Assembly (NCBI GenBank): GCA_016792805.1
Contig: JAEUHX010000011.1
Coordinates: 1-64,000, forward strand
Source: Planctomycetota bacterium
GTDB taxonomy: Bacteria; Planctomycetota; UBA1135; JACQFD01
Length of the DNA stretch: 64,000 bases
Direction of reading: 5' to 3'
In this document: positions 57,071 to 64,000 of the stretch, piece by piece
Numbering within the stretch: the stretch's first letter is position 1
How the letters are laid out: each line of letters begins with the position of its first letter
Program-made: the position numbers and the translations under genes
Notes under the pieces: generated by a model
Told to the model about the DNA's origin: nothing
The model's database searches: none
The model's input: the letters and a program-made list of their open reading frames with translations, nothing else

Positions 57071-57110
57071 AGCAACGAGTGTCGGCGCGCTGGCTTTTGT
57101 GAACTTGCCG

Positions 57111-59009
57111 ATGGACGCAAGCGGCGAAGCGCTCGCCCGGCTCGAAGCGGAGCTGCAGCGCGATCTCGAGCGCGCCCAGCGCGAAGGGCTGCGGCGGCAT
57201 ATCGCGCCGCGCGCGGGAATCGATTTCTGTACGAACGACTACCTCGGGCTCGCAACCGACGGCCGTCTCGCTCATGCGTCCTCGGCGGCGGCACGCGCTG
57301 AGGGGACAGGCGCTCGCGCGGCGCGCCTGCTCGGAGGCGAGAGCGGTGCGCTCGCGCGCGCGGAGGAGGCGGCTGCCCAGTGGCTTCGTTGCGAGCGCAC
57401 CCTGCTCCTCTCCAGTGGATGGCAGGCCAATGCGGCGCTGCTCGGCGCGCTCCTCGCGCCGGGCGGCACGGTCCTCTCCGACGAGCGAAACCATGCGAGC
57501 CTCGTGGACGGCATGCGAGCAACTCGCGCCCGAAGAGTGATCTTTCGCCATCGCGATCTCTGCGACCTCGAGCGGGCGCTGCGCCATGATCGGGGGGCCG
57601 GACGATGTGTGATCATCACGGATGCGATCTTCTCGATGACAGGAGAAGCGGCGCCGCTGCGAGAGATCGTCGCACTCGCGGAAGCCCACGGCGCGATCGT
57701 CGTGGTCGACGAGGCCCATGCGGGAGGAGTCGTTGGGCCGCGAGGAGCTGGGCTCTGCGCGGCGCTCGGGCTCGAGTCGCGCGTCGCGGCGCGCGTCGTC
57801 ACCGGAGGCAAGGCGCTCGGCGGATCGGGCGCCTGGATCGCCGGCTCCCGCGCGCTCATTGAGATCGTGCTCCAGTATGGGCGCCCCTTCTTGTTTACCA
57901 CGGCGCCGTCGCCGCCGACGGCGGCGGCCCTCGCGTGCGCCGTCGAGCTGATGGAGGAGTTGGAGCCGCGCAGGACCGCGCTCCGCGAGCGTGCCGATCA
58001 CCTGCGAAGAGCCCTCGCAGAAAGAAAAATTGCATTCAGCGGCGGCGATAGTCCGATCGTTTTTGTGAAACTCGGGTCGCCCGCATGGGCGCTCGAGGCC
58101 GCTGCACGCATCGGCGCCCGCGGGTTCGATGTGAGGGCGGTGCGCCCGCCGACCGTTCCGAGAGGGGAGAGCGGGCTTCGCATCGTCGTGCATGCGGGGC
58201 ATGCGGTTGCTGAGATCGACGCGCTGGCCGACGCAGTCCGAGACTCGATCGGTGAGTTCTCACAGAAAGTGACTGCGCCGGTGGCTTCCTTGGGACCGCC
58301 CGCGCTCGCCATCGTCGGAACCGACACCGGGGTCGGCAAGACCGTCGTCTCCGCCCTTTTTGTAAAGACGCGCGCACCTCTCGGCCCGGTTGCCTATTGG
58401 AAGCCCGTGCAGTCGGGGAGCGGAGACGACGACGACAGCGCCACGATGGCCCGATGGCTTGCGCAGACGCCTCGCGCGCGTGTGCTCCCACCTTGCTATG
58501 CGTTCGAAGAGGCCGTGGCGCCGCACCAGGCGGCGCGCAAGCTCGGCCGCTCGCTCGAACCGGCGCGGCTTGAGTCGGCCGCTCGCTCTGCGGCCGCCGA
58601 GGCCGGGGCCGGAGCGCTCCTCATCGAGACCGCGGGCGGAGTCTTGGTTCCGATTTGTGAGCGATTCGACCAAGCCGCCCTTCTTTCGGCGTGGCGGCTT
58701 CCGGCCGTGCTTGTTGCGCGGACGGGACTCGGCACTCTCAATCATACTTTTCTCACGTTGGAGGCGCTGGCGGCCCGATCGATCCCATGCCTGGCCGTCG
58801 TGCTGAGCGGTCCGCGCCATGAGGAGAACGAGCGCGATCTTCGGGAGCGGTTGAGCCCGATTCCCGTCTTGTGGGTTCCTCCCCTGGACGGGATCGCCGG
58901 CGCCGGGCCGATCGCCGAATCGGCGCTCGCGCAGCAGATCCTTGATGTGTGGAAACGGGCCGGCCCGTGGGGCCGGTTCGCGAGTGAGCCGCCGCGAGCA
59001 CATGAGTGA
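57111..59009 (+). CDS. BioF-BioD fusion: 8-amino-7-oxononanoate synthase and dethiobiotin synthetase
   Basis: 632 aa. Residues about 1-385 are BioF, a PLP enzyme joining pimeloyl thioester and alanine: IDFCTNDYLGLATD, DERNHASLVDGM, VVDEAHAGGVVG (DEAH where DDAH is common) and VTGGKALGGSGAW with the PLP Lys. After a short linker (VTAPVASLGPP), residues about 400-632 are BioD. It closes the ureido ring using ATP and CO2: GTDTGVGKTVVSALF (P-loop), YWKPVQSGS and LIETAGGVLVPI. The frame is continuous with no stop or internal start needed. ATG at 57111 is chosen; GTG at 57099 is an alternative. It overlaps bioA by 8 nt. Confidence 0.93.
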   Translation: MDASGEALARLEAELQRDLERAQREGLRRHIAPRAGIDFCTNDYLGLATDGRLAHASSAAARAEGTGARAARLLGGESGALARAEEAAAQWLRCERTLLLSSGWQANAALLGALLAPGGTVLSDERNHASLVDGMRATRARRVIFRHRDLCDLERALRHDRGAGRCVIITDAIFSMTGEAAPLREIVALAEAHGAIVVVDEAHAGGVVGPRGAGLCAALGLESRVAARVVTGGKALGGSGAWIAGSRALIEIVLQYGRPFLFTTAPSPPTAAALACAVELMEELEPRRTALRERADHLRRALAERKIAFSGGDSPIVFVKLGSPAWALEAAARIGARGFDVRAVRPPTVPRGESGLRIVVHAGHAVAEIDALADAVRDSIGEFSQKVTAPVASLGPPALAIVGTDTGVGKTVVSALFVKTRAPLGPVAYWKPVQSGSGDDDDSATMARWLAQTPRARVLPPCYAFEEAVAPHQAARKLGRSLEPARLESAARSAAAEAGAGALLIETAGGVLVPICERFDQAALLSAWRLPAVLVARTGLGTLNHTFLTLEALAARSIPCLAVVLSGPRHEENERDLRERLSPIPVLWVPPLDGIAGAGPIAESALAQQILDVWKRAGPWGRFASEPPRAHE

Positions 59010-60306
59010 TACTCATCAAAGCCTCCTCGCGCGCGACGCGCGAGTTCTGTGGCATCCGTACTCCCACGCTGAGACGGAGCCGGAACTCGCCTGCGTCGTC
59101 TCGGCGCGTGGGGCATGGCTCGAGCTCGCCGACGGTAGGCGCGTTCTCGACGCGATCTCCTCGTGGTGGACCTGCCTGCACGGACACGGCACCCCCGAGA
59201 TCGCCGACGCCATTGCACGCCAGGCGCGCACTCTGGACCACGTGCTCTTCGCGGGCGCAACCCACGAGCCGGGCATCGAGGCGGCCGAGAGGCTTGTGCG
59301 CATGGCGCCCCCCGGACTCACGCGCGTCTTCTATTCCGACGACGGCAGCACAGCCGTGGAAGTGGCGCTCAAATTATGTCTTCAGCGGGCCGCGCTCAGC
59401 GGTGAGCGGCGCCGGATTTTTGTTGCATTGGAGGGCGGATACCATGGCGACACCTTCGGCGCGATGTCCGTGGGCGAAGACTCTATTTTTACAAAACCCT
59501 TCGACGGCCACCGATTCGAGGTAGCTCGCATTCCGGCACCGAACGGGCTCGGCGACCTCGAAGGAGCGGAGCGAGCCCTCGCAGCGTTGGAGCGCCTCCT
59601 CGGCGCGCGCGCTCGCGAGATCGCCGGAGTGATCACCGAGCCGATGCTCCAGGGCGTCGCAGGGATGCGCCTCCAGCCGGCGGCGTTTCTCCGTGGTGTT
59701 CGCGCGCTGACGCGGAACGCAGGCGTTCCCTGGATCGCCGACGAGGTGCTGACTGGATTCGGGCGCACTGGGCGGCTGTTCGCTTGCGAACACGCGGACG
59801 TGTCGCCCGATCTGTTGTGTGTTGCGAAGGGGCTCACGGGCGGCGTCCTCCCGCTCGCGGCGACGCTCGTGCCCGAGGATTGGTATGCATCGTGCCAAGG
59901 CGGTGATCGCGCCAACGCCTTCTTCCATGGCCACTCCTTCACCGGGAATCCGATCGCGTGCGCCGCCGCCGCGGCCTCCTTGGATCTGTGCTCTCGTCCG
60001 AGGTTTCTCGCCGAGGTCGAGCGCATCGGTGCGCGCCTCGAGGCGGGGTTGGCTCCGCTCCGCGGCACCGCCGGGATTCGTGAGGTTCGCCGTCTGGGCG
60101 CGGTCGCCGCTGTCGAACTCTCAGCCGGCGCCGGCTATCTGGCGCCTTCGGCGCTCGAGATCCGGCGGCTGTCGTTGCAGCAAGGAGTGCTGCTGCGCCC
60201 GCTTGGAAATGTGATCTACGCAATGCCCCCGATTGCGACCACCGACGAGGAATGCGACCGGATTGCGGCGGTCATCCGCATCGCGGCTCAGATCCAGCCG
60301 AGATGA
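59002..60306 (+). CDS. bioA: Adenosylmethionine-8-amino-7-oxononanoate aminotransferase
   Basis: 434 aa. PLP aminotransferase that uses SAM as amino donor to make 7,8-diaminononanoate. [12 protein letters not shown] and the [15 protein letters not shown] block are specific to Bio[42 protein letters not shown] and [14 protein letters not shown] (PLP Lys) follow. It is last in the biotin operon. The final 19 nt overlap the convergent permease gene. Confidence 0.95.
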   Translation: MSDTHQSLLARDARVLWHPYSHAETEPELACVVSARGAWLELADGRRVLDAISSWWTCLHGHGTPEIADAIARQARTLDHVLFAGATHEPGIEAAERLVRMAPPGLTRVFYSDDGSTAVEVALKLCLQRAALSGERRRIFVALEGGYHGDTFGAMSVGEDSIFTKPFDGHRFEVARIPAPNGLGDLEGAERALAALERLLGARAREIAGVITEPMLQGVAGMRLQPAAFLRGVRALTRNAGVPWIADEVLTGFGRTGRLFACEHADVSPDLLCVAKGLTGGVLPLAATLVPEDWYASCQGGDRANAFFHGHSFTGNPIACAAAAASLDLCSRPRFLAEVERIGARLEAGLAPLRGTAGIREVRRLGAVAAVELSAGAGYLAPSALEIRRLSLQQGVLLRPLGNVIYAMPPIATTDEECDRIAAVIRIAAQIQPR

Positions 60307-61553
60307 TGTTCGAGGGCGAGGAGCCCGATGCCGAGCGCAAGGGAGGCGAGCGTCGTGAGGGCGCCGAATTTGAAGTACTCAAAAAAGCCGATGCGCGCCG
60401 CATCGCGCGACTGTTCGAGCACGATGATGTTCGCCACGGAGCCCAGAATCGTAAGATTCCCCGCGACCGTCGACGCATACGCGAGGACCACCCATCCAAG
60501 ATCGGGAGACTGAAGGTCGGGGATCCAGTGGCCCGCGGCGAGCACAAATGGGACATTTGAGAAGAGCTGGCTTCCGAGCACAGTGAGCCATGTAAGGTGG
60601 AGCATCTCCCCGGTGCCGCCCTGACTCCGCAGCAGGGGGAGCGCAGCCCGCGTCTCGACTTCGCGCAGGCACCCCGAGCGCTCGAGTCCACCCACGACCA
60701 CAAAAAGCCCCGCGAAGAAAAGCAGCAAAGTCCAGTCGACGCCTGCGAAAACTCTGTAAGGATCTCGGCGTGCGATGACGAGGAGCAGGACTGCCGCGGC
60801 GAGCGCGCTCCATGCGAGGCCGAGCCCCGTCCACGGCGCTGCTGCGAAGGCGCCGACGGCGAGGAAGAGGCAGAGAACCGATTTCCACAGAAGGCTCCGG
60901 TCGACGGCCGGTGCTTCGACGGCAGGTGTGGCGTGGGGCGCCGCCGTGAGATCGTCGCGGTAAAACGCGCAGAGCAGCGCGCCGTTCGCGGCCAGCGAAG
61001 CCGCCACGGGCAGGACCGACACGGCGAGGAATCTTACATAAGGCATCTGTGAGAGGTTTCCGACGATCATGTTCTGCGGATTCCCCGTGAGCGTGAGCGC
61101 CGAGCCGATATTGCTGCTCGTGGCGAGCGCCATGAGGAAGGGGACTGGTGCGAACCCTGCCTCCGCCACGAGACGTACCACGAGCGGCGTCAGCATGAGG
61201 CAGACGGTGTCATTCACCAAGAATGCCGAAAGAAGCCCCGACACCAGCACCAGAGCGACCAGCATGGCTCGCGCCCCAAGGCGCGCCGACCGCAGGCGCC
61301 CGACCACCATTCCGTAGAAGCCCGATTCCTTCAGATACTCCGAGAGGATCATCGTTCCGAGCAGGAGCACGATCGTGTCGAAGTTCACCGCGCGGTACGC
61401 CTCCTCGGGTGTCATCACGCGCGCCAGCACCATGAGCAGGGCGCCGAGAAGCGCCCCTGCCGGACGATTGAGCGGCAGCCACGGGAACCGCCTCCCCGAG
61501 ATGAGGACATAGGTGACCGCGAAGATGGCGAGGGCGCGGAGCTCGAGAGACAC
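60288..61553 (-). CDS. ArsB/NhaD/SLC13-superfamily permease
   Basis: 421 aa, GTG start at 61553. About eleven membrane segments. The ion-transporter signatures [18 protein letters not shown] (near 115) and [22 protein letters not shown] (near 145) recur in the second half as [13 protein letters not shown] and [18 protein letters not shown]. This inverted-repeat layout is that of ArsB, NhaD and citrate/anion transporters. The substrate is not clear and no ars genes are nearby. The 3' end overlaps bioA by 19 nt. Confidence 0.88.
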   Translation of the reverse strand: MSLELRALAIFAVTYVLISGRRFPWLPLNRPAGALLGALLMVLARVMTPEEAYRAVNFDTIVLLLGTMILSEYLKESGFYGMVVGRLRSARLGARAMLVALVLVSGLLSAFLVNDTVCLMLTPLVVRLVAEAGFAPVPFLMALATSSNIGSALTLTGNPQNMIVGNLSQMPYVRFLAVSVLPVAASLAANGALLCAFYRDDLTAAPHATPAVEAPAVDRSLLWKSVLCLFLAVGAFAAAPWTGLGLAWSALAAAVLLLVIARRDPYRVFAGVDWTLLLFFAGLFVVVGGLERSGCLREVETRAALPLLRSQGGTGEMLHLTWLTVLGSQLFSNVPFVLAAGHWIPDLQSPDLGWVVLAYASTVAGNLTILGSVANIIVLEQSRDAARIGFFEYFKFGALTTLASLALGIGLLALEHHLGWI

Positions 61554-61629
61554 CCCCGGATTCGAGCCGCCCGCACAGGCGATTTCGAGGAGCTGTTAGT
61601 CTGGGAAAACCCTTGGCCGTCCAAACTCC

Positions 61630-62775
61630 ATGATCCGCTTCGGCGCCGCCGCGCTCCTCGCCCTCCTCGCCACGGGCTGTCGCGGAAACAACACCGGCAG
61701 TTCCAACAACGTCGTCGCCACCGCGAAGGTGAACCTGACCGGCACGTCGGGGTGCAGCACCCAGACTCCCGGATTCGGGGCGCCGGTCGTCGCGTTCACC
61801 CCCCAAAGCCTCGTCCCGTATGTGCCGGCTCCCTCGGGCGCGATCTGCGCCAAGGCCACGGAGCCCGTGGCGTTTCTTGCGATTCCCGGTCCCGCTCCGG
61901 GCCCGGCGATTCTCCGGCTCGACCTCGACGCCGGCACGATGACTCCGTGGGTCACAGCGGACCGATTTGCTGCATTCGATCCGCTCGTCTCGAACCTCAC
62001 CGGAATCGCCTTGCTGAACGCGTCGGGAATCGCAAGCCCCGACACGCTCCTCGTCGTTGATTCGAGCACCAATCGGATTCTTGCCGTCACCGAACTCTCG
62101 ATCTCCGCCTTCGCCGGGATCTCCTCCGTGAACGGCGGCTTCGCGGACGGCTCCGTAGGAAGTGCACTTTTTCGATTCACGTCGCCGACACAGATCGCCG
62201 TGGGAGGCAATGGTGATGTGTATGTTCCAGATCCGGGCAACCAGCGCGTGCGACGGATCACCGGGAGCTTCGTCTCCACGCTCGCGGGCTCCGGCGTTCC
62301 GGGCTTCCTCGACGGCATCGGCACCCAGGCCCGCTTCGACCAACCCGACTCCATCGCCATTGAATGCGAAGGGACCTTGGTGGTGACCGAAGCGTCGCAC
62401 CGCGTCCGCCGCATTCGGTTCATTTCCATCTCGTCGGGCTTCGGCGGGAGTTCTCTGTCCACCATCGTCACGACCGTGGCGGGGGACGGCGTCGCCAACA
62501 CGCTCGATGGAACCCTCGGATTCGCTGGCGGTGCGGAAACCTTTTCGCCGGGCTGCATCAACGTCGGCCGCAAAGGAGCCGCCTCAGGGGAGCTCTTCTG
62601 GATCGATCGAGGCAGTGGGATCTTGCGCCTCGTCGCGTCCGGGGCAACGACCGTCGTTTCACCCTATGGCGCCGCCAGTGTGCCGGCGCTCTCGTCCTTC
62701 GGCCTGTGTGGGACCTCCAGCGGAGAGGCGTTGCTCGTCGACTCAGCGGGAGGTCAGATATTGCGCCTCCCTTGA
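61630..62775 (+). CDS. NHL-repeat lipoprotein
   Basis: 381 aa. Lipoprotein signal (FGAAALLALLATGC) with Cys near 17. Then come NHL-type propeller repeats (TQIAVGGNGDVYVPDPGNQRVRRITG, STLAGSGVPGFLDGIGTQARFDQPDSIAI and TVAGDGVANTLDG). It is predicted to be anchored in the outer or inner membrane with the propeller in the periplasm or outside. Function unknown. It is divergent from the permease with 76 bp between. Confidence 0.82.
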   Translation: MIRFGAAALLALLATGCRGNNTGSSNNVVATAKVNLTGTSGCSTQTPGFGAPVVAFTPQSLVPYVPAPSGAICAKATEPVAFLAIPGPAPGPAILRLDLDAGTMTPWVTADRFAAFDPLVSNLTGIALLNASGIASPDTLLVVDSSTNRILAVTELSISAFAGISSVNGGFADGSVGSALFRFTSPTQIAVGGNGDVYVPDPGNQRVRRITGSFVSTLAGSGVPGFLDGIGTQARFDQPDSIAIECEGTLVVTEASHRVRRIRFISISSGFGGSSLSTIVTTVAGDGVANTLDGTLGFAGGAETFSPGCINVGRKGAASGELFWIDRGSGILRLVASGATTVVSPYGAASVPALSSFGLCGTSSGEALLVDSAGGQILRLP

Positions 62776-62967
62776 TCGGACTCAGCCCGCTGAGCCGCTC
62801 TCGGGCTTGGCCCCGCACCGCTGCTCCTCCTCCACGCTCCTCCTGACCGGGACGAGCGCCCACGCCTACCTCCGCGTCACGCCCCGCTGGCTCTGAGCGC
62901 CACCGCGGCCTTTCACCCCGAAGGCTCGCGTCACGACCGCTCGAACGCCGATCGGGTTGCCGCTGCC

Positions 62968-64000
62968 GTGCCGTACCCGCGCAAGGCATCCATCTGCATT
63001 CCGACCCACAACGGCGCCGACACCATCGGCCGCTGCTTGCGGGCCGCGCTTTCACAGACTTGCACGACCCCCTACGACATTCTGGTGGTCGACACGGAGA
63101 GCAGCGATGGGACGCCGGAACTGGTGGCTTCGTTCCCCGTGCGTTTGCGCCGCATCCACAAGGACGAGTTTGACCATGGTGACACCCGCAATCTGGCAGC
63201 GTCGCTCTGCGATGGCGAAGCTCTCATTTTCCTGACGCAAGACGCGGTTCCCGCCGACGATCAATGGCTCCAAGCGCTGCTCGATGAGCTGGCCGACGAT
63301 CGCGTCGCCGGAAGCTACAGCCGAAACCTCCCGCACCCCGGTTCCTCGCCCCTCGTGATGCTCTCGCTCCAGCGCAATCCGGCGGGCTCCGCAGAGCGGC
63401 GCGATCAGGGGCTGCGCAACGGCGAGCTTGCGTCGATGGATCCAACGAGCAAGCGGCTTTTGTTTGATTTTAATAACGTCTCGTCCTGCATCCGCCGTTC
63501 TCTCTGGGAGCGCTTCCCATTCCCGCGTACGCAGTTCGGCGAGGACGTGCTCTGGGCGCGCGGAGCGATTGAAGCCGGGTACCGAATTGTGTACACGCCG
63601 CGGTCGCGGGTGTTCCACGGACACGACGATCCGCCGCCGATCGCCGGCGATCGTGCTGAGATCGACGGAAAGTTCAATGCCGAGTATCTCGGACGAAAGT
63701 GCATTCGCAGCCTGCCCGACGCCGTGCGCCTGGGGCTGCGGATCTCATGGAGAGAGCACAAAGCGTTGAAACGTCTGCCGATTCCGAGAAGTGAGAAGTG
63801 GAGGGAGCGCCTGCGCTCGCCGCGGCTGCGACTCTCGGAGACGGTGGGGCTATGGCGGGGAGGACGGACGCGACGGCGCGTGCCGCGCGCCGTCATGCTC
63901 GACCAGCAGCGCCTTCGTGTTCTGTATGTTGCCCATGGATTTCCGCCCGAGTCCTTCGCCGGCACAGAAGTGTATACCCGTGAGATCGCCCGCGAGATGT
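62968..64000 (+). CDS. GT2-GT4 glycosyltransferase, cut by window edge
   Basis: Reading from GTG at 62968, 344 codons stay open to the window end. A family 2 domain is first: ASICIPTHNGADTIGRCLRAA, VVDTESSDGTPEL, FLTQDAVPADDQWL (acidic metal-binding position) and VSSCIRRSLWERFPF, EDVLWARGAIEAGY. After a basic linker, RLRVLYVAHGFPPESFAGTEVYTREIA is the start of a GT4 (GT-B) domain, so this is a two-domain fusion. Such proteins build surface or extracellular polysaccharide. The start is uncertain because 62776-62967 shows no other clear ATG in frame. Confidence 0.82.
   Translation, partial: MPYPRKASICIPTHNGADTIGRCLRAALSQTCTTPYDILVVDTESSDGTPELVASFPVRLRRIHKDEFDHGDTRNLAASLCDGEALIFLTQDAVPADDQWLQALLDELADDRVAGSYSRNLPHPGSSPLVMLSLQRNPAGSAERRDQGLRNGELASMDPTSKRLLFDFNNVSSCIRRSLWERFPFPRTQFGEDVLWARGAIEAGYRIVYTPRSRVFHGHDDPPPIAGDRAEIDGKFNAEYLGRKCIRSLPDAVRLGLRISWREHKALKRLPIPRSEKWRERLRSPRLRLSETVGLWRGGRTRRRVPRAVMLDQQRLRVLYVAHGFPPESFAGTEVYTREIAREM

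Overview
The window looks like chromosomal DNA from a high-GC, Gram-negative bacterium. Signs of an outer membrane are an OprB-type porin, a CzcC-type outer-membrane efflux factor, lipoproteins and a GspC-like protein. The carboxypeptidase-regulatory repeat proteins, FG-GAP/VCBS protein and DsbD-like protein with an NCR-type thioredoxin motif suggest Planctomycetota or a relative. This placement is tentative because no rRNA or marker gene is present. TGA is a normal stop here, as many genes end in ATGA or GTGA overlaps.

The main result is three genes in which an in-frame TGA sits in, or next to, a plausible redox motif. The reading frame and family continue after each TGA, and a stem-loop follows with its apical loop starting about 20-25 nt downstream, as expected for a bacterial SECIS element. 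They are a DsbD-like disulfide reductase (564-2972, minus), a secreted protein with a possible thioredoxin-like core (30375-31394, minus) and a secreted FG-GAP/VCBS protein (41986-43413, minus). All three are predicted to be exported or membrane redox proteins. Together they point to a selenocysteine-decoding organism, although no selA, selB, selC or selD lies in the window. A fourth in-frame TGA, in a porin (19552-21408), replaces a probable Trp and lacks a convincing SECIS; it is more likely a nonsense mutation.

Layout. 1-563: hairpin-rich repeats without a gene. 564-3665: dsbD-like gene and a divergent secreted protein. 3690-7510: overlapping plus-strand run of hydrolase, Rieske protein, corA, nadA and a flavin reductase. 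7511-19237: a metal-resistance island (BlaI repressor, M56 protease, CzcCBA efflux pump, P1B ATPase) plus an IS3-like element. Its flanks carry two diverged copies of the 3' end of the flavin reductase gene. 19552-31394: broken porin, two tandem carboxypeptidase-regulatory proteins, hutU and the secreted thioredoxin-like candidate. 31494-39718: S9 peptidase and addB-addA. 39719-44487: a third hairpin repeat, a HhH protein, pilT, the FG-GAP selenoprotein candidate and a secreted protein.

44938-48747: gspC-like gene, coaX and a large membrane protein. 48851-54692: lipA and a 2-oxoacid dehydrogenase cluster with one E1-beta, one E2 and two different E1-alpha genes; LipA would make the lipoyl cofactor of the E2. 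55107-60306: a hypothetical membrane protein, a clear terminator, then the biotin operon bioB, bioF-bioD fusion and bioA. 60288-64000: an ArsB/SLC13-type permease, an NHL-repeat lipoprotein and a GT2-GT4 glycosyltransferase that runs off the right edge.
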